Shown: piece after piece, positions 29,337 through 36,786 of the stretch
How the letters are laid out: each line of letters opens with the position of its first letter
How positions within the stretch are numbered: position 1 is the first letter of the stretch
Source of the DNA: an uncultured Prevotellaceae bacterium
GTDB taxonomy: Bacteria > Bacteroidota > Bacteroidia > Bacteroidales > Muribaculaceae
Assembly: GCA_900320245.1 (NCBI GenBank)
Contig: ONRP01000025.1
Coordinates: 45,210-109,209, forward strand
Length of the DNA: 64,000 bases
Reading direction: 5' to 3'
Position numbers and translations under genes: made by a program
The notes under the pieces: model-generated
Seen by the model: the letters and a program-made list of their open reading frames with translations, nothing else
Told to the model about the DNA's origin: nothing
Database searches by the model: none

Positions 29337-31277
29337 ATGAAGATGAGGAAATACATATTGGTGTTGACGGCCATGTGCCTGTGGGCACTGGCCGCCGGCG
29401 CTGCGGGGGTGAAACCCGGCAGCGAGCGCACGCTCGTGGACAGTTGCGGCTTTTTCCCGCAGTTGAGCCCCGACGGGCAGTGGCTGCTCTATTCCCCGAC
29501 CGAGGCCACCAGCCTGATGCTGAAGAACCTGTCGACGGGTGCCGTGACCACGGTGTCGAGCAAGGGCTATCCCGGTTTTGACGCTATCTTCGGCGACGAC
29601 GGCAAGGTGTACTATGTCACCCAGGAGCGCAAGAAGAACGGCATGGTCTACCGTGCGGGCCACTGCTATGACCCTGCCACGGGCAAGGACCAGGTGGTGC
29701 TCAAGCCGCAGCACGGCCGTGTGCAGGCCTTGCGTGCCGCTAGTGGCGTCGTCATCAACGGCGAGCGACGGGTCTACCGTAACCACGAGCGCGTGGGACA
29801 GTATGCCTACACGCGCGGCGACATGCTCTACCTAGTCGACGAAGGTGGCACGACGCGTGCCCTGCAGCCCGTGAAGGACAGCAACGGCTACCTGTGGGCT
29901 TCGCTCTCGCCCGACGGCACCCGCGTGATGTTCGAGGCATCGTCCCGGGGCCTGTTTGTGTGTGACCTCAACGGGGAGGTGCAGGCCGAGTTGGGCGAGT
30001 TCCTCATGCCCTGCTGGTACAACAACGACTATATCGTGGCGATGAGCAACGCGGGCAACGTGAGAGTGAGCGGCTCGCGCATCTGGCTCATCGGTGTCGA
30101 CGGCGAGACCTTCAAGCCCATCAGCGATAAGAACGACCGCGCTGTGCAGCCCATGGTTGCCGGCGACAAGGTGGTCTACAGCGTCATCTATGACGGTCAG
30201 GTCAAGCAGGTTGCCCTGGACATCGCCCCGGCCTCGGCCCAGACCGTCGGCAAGGGTAAGGGCAAGAGCCAGAAGGTGAAGAACCCCATCAGCCGCAAGG
30301 ACGTGCCGCGCGTGTTCATCAATCCGGGACACGGCGGCCACGACAGCGACGACCGTCACGTGCCCACGTGGGTCATCGGTGTGCAGGACACGGTGCATTA
30401 CTACGAGTCCAACTCCAACCTGACCAAGGGCCTCGCCCTGCAGGAAATCCTCCAGAACAAGGGCTATGAGACGGCCCTGTCGCGCAAGACCAACACCACC
30501 GAGGACGACTTGGACCTGTTCGAAATTGTTTCGCTTGCGGCCAACAGCGGTGCCGACATCTTTTTCTCGATCCACAGCAACGCCACGGGCATCGAGAAGC
30601 GCATCAATTTCCCGTTGGGCCTGTTCCGGGGATGGGACGGAGAACCCGCTGTCGACGGCAGCCTCAAACTGAGCGAGGCCGTGATGCGGAACCTCTACAA
30701 GAACGAGACCACGGTCTGGACGAGCCAGCAGGCCAACCGTGGCGACTGGTCGTTCTATGACTGGGGGTACAAGGTGGGTCTGGGCGTGTTGCGCTTCAAC
30801 AAGTTGCCCGGCTTCCTGAGCGAGGGCTCCTTCCACGACTACCTGCCCGAGCGCGAGCGCCTGTTGAGCGACAACTACTGCTGGCTCGAGGCTTGGAACC
30901 AGTCGTTGGGCATCGACGAGTACTTCGGGCGCAAGCACAAGACCCGCAACGGCGTGCTGGCAGGTACCGTGCGCTGGGACGACATCGAGCGCTATGACGA
31001 GGACCGCCGGCTGTTCGGCGAGGACCAACTGCTGCCCATCAACGGCGCCGTGCTGCGCCTGTATGGCAGCGACGGAGCATTGGTGCGCGTATTCACCGTC
31101 GACAGCAAGGACAACGGCGTGTTTGTGTTCACCAACCTCGCCCCCGACAAGTACCGCCTGGAACTCTATTACGGCACCGACGACCTGTACGGCACTGCCA
31201 AGGTCAAGGTGAAAAAGAACCAGACGTCCTACAAGAACTTGAAAATCAAGAAGAACCAGAAGCCTAAGAAGAAATGA
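29337..31277 (+). CDS. exported beta-propeller + N-acetylmuramoyl-L-alanine amidase
   Basis: 646 residues. Signal peptide about 1-22, then a PD40/TolB-like beta-propeller (about 25-300; PQLSPDGQWLLYS, YLWASLSPDGTRVMFEASS, MPCWYNNDYIVA). An amidase_3 zinc hydrolase domain follows (about 320-530): INPGHGGHDSDD with His near 332, a Glu in YYESNSN, SIHSNATG, and the catalytic Glu of LSEGSFHDY. All expected zinc and catalytic residues are visible, so it should cleave peptide stems from peptidoglycan. A carboxypeptidase-regulatory-like beta domain and a Lys-rich tail (KIKKNQKPKKK) end it. It is the fused counterpart of the next two genes, which carry the propeller and the amidase separately. Start at 29337 or the ATG two codons later. 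Confidence 0.9.
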   Translation: MKMRKYILVLTAMCLWALAAGAAGVKPGSERTLVDSCGFFPQLSPDGQWLLYSPTEATSLMLKNLSTGAVTTVSSKGYPGFDAIFGDDGKVYYVTQERKKNGMVYRAGHCYDPATGKDQVVLKPQHGRVQALRAASGVVINGERRVYRNHERVGQYAYTRGDMLYLVDEGGTTRALQPVKDSNGYLWASLSPDGTRVMFEASSRGLFVCDLNGEVQAELGEFLMPCWYNNDYIVAMSNAGNVRVSGSRIWLIGVDGETFKPISDKNDRAVQPMVAGDKVVYSVIYDGQVKQVALDIAPASAQTVGKGKGKSQKVKNPISRKDVPRVFINPGHGGHDSDDRHVPTWVIGVQDTVHYYESNSNLTKGLALQEILQNKGYETALSRKTNTTEDDLDLFEIVSLAANSGADIFFSIHSNATGIEKRINFPLGLFRGWDGEPAVDGSLKLSEAVMRNLYKNETTVWTSQQANRGDWSFYDWGYKVGLGVLRFNKLPGFLSEGSFHDYLPERERLLSDNYCWLEAWNQSLGIDEYFGRKHKTRNGVLAGTVRWDDIERYDEDRRLFGEDQLLPINGAVLRLYGSDGALVRVFTVDSKDNGVFVFTNLAPDKYRLELYYGTDDLYGTAKVKVKKNQTSYKNLKIKKNQKPKKK

Positions 31278-31312
31278 TATTGGCTGTTAGTTAATAGCAG
31301 AAAACTGAAATT

Positions 31313-32203
31313 ATGAAAAAAATGATGTTTTTGTTGCTGGCGGCGGCGGTGTTGTTGCCGGCGATGGGCCAGGAGGTGGAAGTGACCTCGCAGCGGCGCC
31401 TGCTCGAGGGCGTCGAGGGCCCTGCCTATCACCCCGTGCTGAACACGGCGGGCGACCGCCTGCTGTTCCTGACCGAGGCGGGCGCTTTGAAGATGTATGA
31501 CCTGACCGACAACGTCACCACGACGGTGGCCGACGGCTATGTCGCCGGCAACGATGCCTGCTGGGGCGGTGACGGCAAGGTCTACTTTGTCACTCAGCGG
31601 GTGGGGGAGGACCGGCTGGTCTACCGCACAGGCCGCTGTTATGATCCTGCCTCGCGCCAAGTTGCCGTGATGTCCAGCGAACGCCATGGAGCCGTGCATG
31701 CCGTTCCCGCCACGCGGGGCGCAGCGATGCGTGCTCCAGGCCTGGATGCCCGTTCGGGCGGTGACATCGGCAGTGCCGCCTGGACCGAGGAGAACCGTGT
31801 GCATGTGATAGTGGGTGGCGAGGAGCGCGTCTTCAGTCCCGTGGACTCGTGGGCAGGCTACCTGTGGGCCTCGCTGTCGCCCGACGGCAAGCGCGTGGCC
31901 TTCTTTGCCGCCGGCAAGGGCATCGTGGTCATCGACCTGCGCGGCCAGATGCTTGCCATGCTGGGCAACTATGAGATGCCGTGCTGGTACAACAACGACT
32001 ATCTGGTGGCCCAGAATGCCAAGGACGACGGCCACCAGTTCACCTCGTCACAACTGCTGCTGCTCAAGGCCGACGGCACCTGGCAGACCGAGTTGACGCG
32101 GCCCGCCTCGATGACGATGCAACCCACCTGTGGCGGCGGACGCATCGTCTACACCACCATCGACGGCCTGCTGCATGAAATGAAAATCAACATTTACGAC
32201 TAA
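31313..32203 (+). CDS. exported PD40/TolB-like beta-propeller protein
   Basis: 296 residues with a signal peptide (about 1-19, ending AMGQ). The rest aligns by eye with the propeller half of the preceding protein: both have DGKVYFVTQ or DGKVYYVTQ, RxGxCYDPA, YLWASLSPDG and MPCWYNNDY. No amidase domain is present. It ends 15 bases before the next gene, which is an amidase without propeller, so the two together reproduce the layout of the 646-residue protein. Probably a periplasmic or surface partner that presents substrate to the amidase (inference). Confidence 0.85.
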   Translation: MKKMMFLLLAAAVLLPAMGQEVEVTSQRRLLEGVEGPAYHPVLNTAGDRLLFLTEAGALKMYDLTDNVTTTVADGYVAGNDACWGGDGKVYFVTQRVGEDRLVYRTGRCYDPASRQVAVMSSERHGAVHAVPATRGAAMRAPGLDARSGGDIGSAAWTEENRVHVIVGGEERVFSPVDSWAGYLWASLSPDGKRVAFFAAGKGIVVIDLRGQMLAMLGNYEMPCWYNNDYLVAQNAKDDGHQFTSSQLLLLKADGTWQTELTRPASMTMQPTCGGGRIVYTTIDGLLHEMKINIYD

Positions 32204-32218
32204 ACAACCGCAATCGTC

Positions 32219-34615
32219 ATGAAAAAGTTATTTTTCCAATCACTGATGACGGCCCTGCTGGCGGTTTTGGCCGTGAATGTCGCCATCGCTCAGCAGCCCC
32301 ACGTGTACATCAACCCGGGCCACGGCGGCTATGACAGTGACGACCGCAACATGGTCATCTACCCCTTCGCCCAGGGCGACAGCGCCGGCTCGTGGGAGTC
32401 GAAGTCCAACCTGCGCAAGGGTCTCGCCCTGCGCGACATTCTGCAGAAGAAGGGCTACAAGACCAGCATCTCGCGTGTGACCAACACCACCGCCGACGAC
32501 CTGGCGCTCTCGACCATCGTCGCCCTGTGCAACCAGAGCGGCGCCGACGTGTTCTACTCGGTGCACAGCAATGCCACGGGCACCAGTGCCCGCAGCAATT
32601 TCCCGATGGTGTTCTACCGCGGCTACACGGGTTCTCCCCAGATTGCCAACGCCGATGTGCTGGCTGCCGACCTGGAACCCTATCTGTATGCCAGCCAGAA
32701 CACGGTGTGGACCAATAATTACCAGATTTGGGGCGATTGGTCGTTCCGTCCCGAGTGGGGCACCCAGGGCTATGGCGTGCTGCGCGGCAACTATGCGGTG
32801 GCCAACCTGAGCGAAGGCTCGTTCCACGACTACATCCCCGAGGCCTACCGCCTGCTCAGTTTCTACTACTGCTGGATGGAGGGTTGGAACATCTCGCTGG
32901 GCGCCGACAAATATTTCAACCGTCTGGACAGTTACGGCTTGGGCGTGGTCACGGGCAACGTGCGTGACGACCGCCTCAAGCGCCTGCAGGAGTGTGCACA
33001 GCCGTTCCTCGTCTATGGCGACGATAACCTGATGCCTGTCCACAATGCCACGGCACGCCTGCTCGATGGCGACGGCAACGAGGTGCAGCGCTGTGTGACC
33101 GACACCCTGCGCAACGGCATCTACGTGTTCAAGTATGTGACACCGGGCACCTACACCGTCGAGGTGAGCAGCCCGCTGCATTTCACCCAGACCAAGACGG
33201 TCACTGTGGCCGCCAACGAGCCCACCTATCAGAACTTCTTCCTCAAGCGCGTGCGCGACACGCCCCCCGTGGTGGTCGACTACAGCCCCGTGTGGCACGA
33301 GGATGACCCCGCCGTCAAGTGCAGCGTGCCCATCGTCCTGTCGTTCAACTGGGATATGGACAGCGTGACTACTTGCGGCGCCTTCCGTCTTGACCCGCCC
33401 CTCGAGGGTAACTTCTGCTGGGAGGATTCCTACTACCGCCTCGTGTTCACTCCCGTCGATGCCTTCGACGTGAACACCCTCTACACGCTCACCCTCGACA
33501 AGAGTGCCGAGCATGGCGGCGGCACCCCGATGGAGGAGGACTTCACGCTGCAGTTCTACACCCAGCCGCGCAACCATCTGAGCGAACTGGCCGTCTTCCC
33601 CTATGAGGACGCACCCGTCCACTACAAGACGCCTACCGTGGAACTGCGTGTCGACTCGATGCTTGACACCTATAACCTGTTCCAACGCCTGCGCGTGCTC
33701 GACAGCGAGGGCACCGAACTGTTATGGAACAAGCGCAGCATCAAGTACAACAAGAAAGGCGACGACTACGGCTACATCCGTGTCCCGTTGGTTAAGGACA
33801 TCGAGCCGGGCAAGGACTATCACCTCATCCTCGATGTAGACATCGCCGACACTGCTGGCATCCACCTGCCTGCCGCCCGCGACATCGTCTTCCATGGCGT
33901 TGATGCCGGTGCCGACAAACCCGGCATGCAGGTCGTCGAGGAGTTTGAAAGTGCTGACAACTACTTCGCTAGCACAGGCTATGGCATTGGCACGGGACAC
34001 ACCTACCCGTTGACAACCTCGACCGACAGGCTGTTTGGCAGCCATTCCATGCAGATGGTCTACGATTTCTATGATAGAACGAGGATACTGATTGAGCCCA
34101 TTAATGAGTTGGATGCCACTTTCCACGTTGGCGACACGGTGGGTGTACACGTGTGGGGCGATATGAGTTACAACGAACTCAGCGTGTGCTTCTCTGCTGG
34201 TGACTACACTCACGCGCTGCCCTTAGGAAACATCGATTTCCATGGTTGGCGATACATGACTGTGCCGATTAAGGATTTGAGCAACAAGGACTATAAGTTC
34301 GTCGGATTCAGACTCTCTCGCGGCGATGAATCGATGAGCACGACGGGCACGATCCGCTTCGACAACGTGCTCAAGAGGGCCTCCAGCGGCATCAACGAGG
34401 CGCGCTTGGCCAATATGGAGGTACGCGTGGCCGGCGACTACATCGTCGTGAGTGCCGACACCTGGGTGCAGGGCGTGGAACTGATTGACACTGGCGGCCG
34501 CACCGTCAAGGCCGTTGGTGGCAACTGCCTCAACATCAGCGACGTGGCCAGGGGCATCTACCTCGTGCGTGTCTACATCAACGGCAGTACCGCCACCCAG
34601 AAGGTGAAACTATAG
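32219..34615 (+). CDS. T9SS-secreted N-acetylmuramoyl-L-alanine amidase
   Basis: 798 residues. Signal peptide about 1-24 (ending AIAQ); the amidase_3 domain starts at once, YINPGHGGYDSDD with the zinc His at residue 35, then ESKSN, SVHSNATG and LSEGSFHDY, so the catalytic set is complete. Domains after it are a carnitine-regulated-type beta sandwich (about 255-345), a Big_5 Ig-like domain (about 350-450) and a jelly-roll-like segment (about 560-715). The end (about 715-798) is a type IX secretion sorting domain with the typical finish GIYLVRVYINGSTATQKVKL. It is therefore likely exported and cell-attached, suited to digesting foreign peptidoglycan. The stop codon TAG is the first word of a 9-bp array. 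Confidence 0.9.
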   Translation: MKKLFFQSLMTALLAVLAVNVAIAQQPHVYINPGHGGYDSDDRNMVIYPFAQGDSAGSWESKSNLRKGLALRDILQKKGYKTSISRVTNTTADDLALSTIVALCNQSGADVFYSVHSNATGTSARSNFPMVFYRGYTGSPQIANADVLAADLEPYLYASQNTVWTNNYQIWGDWSFRPEWGTQGYGVLRGNYAVANLSEGSFHDYIPEAYRLLSFYYCWMEGWNISLGADKYFNRLDSYGLGVVTGNVRDDRLKRLQECAQPFLVYGDDNLMPVHNATARLLDGDGNEVQRCVTDTLRNGIYVFKYVTPGTYTVEVSSPLHFTQTKTVTVAANEPTYQNFFLKRVRDTPPVVVDYSPVWHEDDPAVKCSVPIVLSFNWDMDSVTTCGAFRLDPPLEGNFCWEDSYYRLVFTPVDAFDVNTLYTLTLDKSAEHGGGTPMEEDFTLQFYTQPRNHLSELAVFPYEDAPVHYKTPTVELRVDSMLDTYNLFQRLRVLDSEGTELLWNKRSIKYNKKGDDYGYIRVPLVKDIEPGKDYHLILDVDIADTAGIHLPAARDIVFHGVDAGADKPGMQVVEEFESADNYFASTGYGIGTGHTYPLTTSTDRLFGSHSMQMVYDFYDRTRILIEPINELDATFHVGDTVGVHVWGDMSYNELSVCFSAGDYTHALPLGNIDFHGWRYMTVPIKDLSNKDYKFVGFRLSRGDESMSTTGTIRFDNVLKRASSGINEARLANMEVRVAGDYIVVSADTWVQGVELIDTGGRTVKAVGGNCLNISDVARGIYLVRVYINGSTATQKVKL

Positions 34616-34666
34616 AATATCTAGAAAATCTAGAGCATCTAGGCTCTATAGAGCCTCGAGTCCATC
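34613..34666. repeat. 9-bp tandem array overlapping a stop codon
   Basis: Units TAGAATATC, TAGAAAATC, TAGAGCATC, TAGGCTCTA, TAGAGCCTC, GAGTCCATC; six units with the first TAG being the stop codon of the amidase. The palindrome GGCTCTATAGAGCC (34642-34655) lies within. Confidence 0.75.
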
Positions 34667-34700
34667 CAGCACAACCCGTCCGCTACTGCGGCTCGGCATC

Positions 34701-34733
34701 GATAGGGTCCCATTGGGGGATCCTATCATTTTT
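34701..34733 (+). terminator. terminator of the amidase gene set
   Basis: GATAGG / CCTATC stem with a 15-base loop, followed by ATTTTTG. Lies 85 bases after the stop codon at 34615. Confidence 0.55.
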
Positions 34734-34742
34734 GTTAGGAAA

Positions 34743-34796
34743 CTGACATTTTGTCAGTTTTTGGTTTAAAATAGTTTAAAAACCTGACACGCTGTC
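34743..34796 (+). promoter_or_regulatory. two enhancer-like palindromes upstream of hsp20
   Basis: CTGACA-TTT-TGTCAG (34743-34757) and CTGACA-CGC-TGTC (34784-34796) are copies of the same CTGACA-N3-TGTC motif, 41 bases apart, close to four helical turns. Their centres lie about 107 and 67 bases before the predicted sigma-54 start site, where activator (enhancer-binding protein) sites are expected. The first, followed by TTTTT, could also act as a terminator for upstream transcription. Confidence 0.5.
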
Positions 34797-34830
34797 TTTG
34801 ATTTTTAACAGTAGTTAGCCGTTCGGCCCT

Positions 34831-34846
34831 TGGCATCGGTTTTGCC
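34831..34846 (+). promoter_or_regulatory. sigma-54 (-24/-12) promoter of hsp20
   Basis: TGGCATCGGTTTTGCC matches the sigma-54 consensus TGGCAC-N5-TTGC with the exact 12-base distance between the GG and GC doublets. Predicted transcript start is near 34857, giving a leader of about 85-90 nt. Confidence 0.6.
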
Positions 34847-34944
34847 TTATCTGTTGGTGCAAGCGGGTCGCAAGGTCCGCGGGCAACTGAAAAAGAACAA
34901 ACATTTAAAGACTCATAAAATTTTAGAATTAGGAGGTAATGACT

Positions 34945-35394
34945 ATGTATTTTCCCGTAATCCGTAACAACCGCAACAATTGGTTAGACACAGCATTCAA
35001 CGACTTGTTTGACATGGAATGGGCTCCGCGCCACGTGACCACGGCCCCCGCCGTTAACGTCAAGGAAAGCGACGACGCCTTCACGATGGAAATCGCCGCT
35101 CCGGGCCTCAAGAAGGAGTTCTGCAGCGTGAACATCAACAACGAGGGTAACCTCGTCGTCAAGATCGAGAACAAAGCCCAGCACGAGGAGAAATCCGATG
35201 AGGGTGAGAAGAAGCACCACTACCTGCGCCGCGAGTTCTCCTACGCAAGTTATGAGCAGGCCTACTGCCTGCCCGAGGAGGTGGACACCGAGCACATCAG
35301 TGCCAAGGTCGAGGACGGTATCCTGACCATCGAACTGCCCAAACTCGCTCCCGAGCCCGAGAAGAAGATGGATCGCGTGATCGATATCGCATAA
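34945..35394 (+). CDS. hsp20: small heat-shock protein, Hsp20/alpha-crystallin family
   Basis: 149-residue ATP-independent chaperone that holds unfolding proteins. N-terminal arm about 1-35 (NNWLDTAFNDLFDMEW), alpha-crystallin domain about 36-135 (VNVKESDDAFTMEIAAPGLKK, then the second strand set with EDGILTIELPK, matching the conserved GVLTI-type motif), short C-terminal tail ending VIDIA. The start at 34945 is preferred over the ATG two codons earlier, because AGGAGGT at 34931-34937 is 7-8 bases from it and only 1 base from the earlier ATG. The gene is single, framed by terminators, with a sigma-54 promoter and paired upstream palindromes, so stress control through an enhancer-binding protein is likely (inference). 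Confidence 0.95.
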   Translation: MYFPVIRNNRNNWLDTAFNDLFDMEWAPRHVTTAPAVNVKESDDAFTMEIAAPGLKKEFCSVNINNEGNLVVKIENKAQHEEKSDEGEKKHHYLRREFSYASYEQAYCLPEEVDTEHISAKVEDGILTIELPKLAPEPEKKMDRVIDIA

Positions 35395-35416
35395 TCCGAC
35401 GGTTAATGCATCAATG

Positions 35417-35450
35417 AGCGCCCGTTGCACCTGCTGCAGCGGGCGCTTGT
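35417..35450 (+). terminator. hsp20 terminator
   Basis: AGCGCCCG / CGGGCGCT stem (8 bp) with an inner TGCA pairing region, followed by TGTTGTG. The T-run is weak but the stem is strong and lies 22 bases after the stop. Confidence 0.65.
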
Positions 35451-35589
35451 TGTGTGGTCATGCGGGACTCGATGCCTCGGCGCTTACAAGTTACGGTTTT
35501 TATAGTTAACAAATGTAATTGTATGTTAAATTTGTGTTTATTTCAGGAAGATTCTATGGATGCGCGCTTTTTCTGATAGGAATTATGCG

Positions 35590-35597
35590 TATCTTTG
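35590..35597 (+). promoter_or_regulatory. candidate promoter -7 element of the kinase-like gene
   Basis: TATCTTTG matches TAnnTTTG; no clear -33 TTTG at the normal distance. Leader about 70 nt. Confidence 0.45.
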
Positions 35598-35672
35598 TGG
35601 CTCTGAAAGCCAGCGCGATGCCGGTTTTAAAGAAATGTTAACAAAAAGGTACATTCGTTAACCAAACTTGGA

Positions 35673-36533
35673 ATGATTAAAGGACAAAGTATTACCCTGA
35701 TTGCAGAGAGCAGCACGACCCGCACCGAGTGGTCGCTGGTCGAGGATGGCCAGCAAGTGGAGCATGCCTACACGGCGGGTTTGAACCCGTTTTTCATGTC
35801 GCGTCGCGAGATCAGCCACAGCATCCGCCTGGAGTTGCCGCCTGAATTCTTCAAGCGTCGCTGGGGCCACGTCTATTTCTATGGCGCGGGCTGTTCCGGT
35901 CCCGAGAAGAACAAGATTATCGAGTCGTCGCTGGTGGCGCAGTTCAAGACGCCGGTGACGGTGATGAGCGACCTGTTGGGCGCTGCCCGCGGCCTGTTGG
36001 TGCGCGAACCGGGATTGGCCTGCATCCTGGGCACGGGTAGCAACTCTTGCCTGTATGACGGCAAGGATATTGTCAAGAATGTGCCGGCGTTGGGATTCAT
36101 TTTGGGTGACGAGGGCAGTGGTGCCGCGTTGGGACGCGTGTTCCTGGGTGACGCACTCAAGGGGCTTGCTCCGCAAGAACTGACCGAGGCTTTTTTCGAC
36201 AAGTACAAGGTAACGCGTGCCGAGGTGCTTGACGCCGTGCTCAACAACCCGGCTGCGACGCGCAACCTGCGTGCCTACTCGTTCTTCCTGAGCGAGCATC
36301 TCGACAGCCCCTATGTTCATGATCTGATTGCCGGGGAGTTCAAGCGCTTCTTCGAGCGCAACGTGGCGCAGTATGACTACAAGAGTTATCCCGTCAATTT
36401 CGTGGGCTCCATCGCCACGACCTACAGCGAGATTCTGCTCGAGGTGGCACACGGCTTTGGCGCCACGGTAAGGAAAATCCTGCTGAGCAGTATGCCCGGC
36501 CTCGTCGCCTATCACAGCGACCAGACCGCGTGA
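35673..36533 (+). CDS. BadF/BadG-type sugar kinase paralogue (GlcNAc kinase-like)
   Basis: 286 residues of the ASKHA-fold kinase family that includes N-acetylglucosamine and N-acetylmuramic acid kinases. The phosphate-2 motif ILGTGSNSCLYDG, the acidic MSDLLGAAR and LGDEGSGAALGR are present. The first phosphate loop is altered: where the paralogue at 48656 has IADCGSTKINW, this protein has IAESSTTRTEW, losing the Gly and changing Asp to Glu. It may bind the sugar with weaker or no kinase activity, or simply be diverged. It has its own promoter and a strong terminator, so it is not in one transcript with the recycling genes downstream, though the function fits. Confidence 0.85.
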   Translation: MIKGQSITLIAESSTTRTEWSLVEDGQQVEHAYTAGLNPFFMSRREISHSIRLELPPEFFKRRWGHVYFYGAGCSGPEKNKIIESSLVAQFKTPVTVMSDLLGAARGLLVREPGLACILGTGSNSCLYDGKDIVKNVPALGFILGDEGSGAALGRVFLGDALKGLAPQELTEAFFDKYKVTRAEVLDAVLNNPAATRNLRAYSFFLSEHLDSPYVHDLIAGEFKRFFERNVAQYDYKSYPVNFVGSIATTYSEILLEVAHGFGATVRKILLSSMPGLVAYHSDQTA

Positions 36534-36574
36534 AGTCCTCCCGCAGGCTTCGATCTAATAGGCACATAATAACG

Positions 36575-36611
36575 GCACCGGATGCTTGACCAGTCGTCAA
36601 GCGTCCGGTGC
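36575..36611 (+). terminator. terminator of the kinase-like gene
   Basis: Long hairpin GCACCGGATGCTTGAC / GTCAAGCGTCCGGTGC (16 bp, one mismatch) with a 5-nt loop, followed by TTGTGTTGT. Confidence 0.75.
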
Positions 36612-36715
36612 TTGTGTTGTGGGTGGTCATGGGCCCGAAATGTTACCGTTTTTACTTAAAATATATAGTTAATTCATAAAAAATGTTGTAAAGTGGGGTG
36701 TTTTGGGGGTTGCGT

Positions 36716-36746
36716 TTTGGTTTTTCGTTTGGTTTGAGTAATTTTG
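36716..36746 (+). promoter_or_regulatory. promoter of the large amidase-like gene
   Basis: -33 TTTG (36716-36719), 19-bp spacer, -7 TAATTTTG (36739-36746). Probably drives 36787 and possibly the downstream muropeptide genes. Confidence 0.6.
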
Positions 36747-36786
36747 TTGCATAAGTAAATGGCGAAAAATCATTAACCAAAACGAT

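Noticed and set aside
32240-33685. Minus-strand open frame of about 481 codons
   Set aside because: Antisense to the T9SS amidase; no recognisable domain and typical shadow composition.
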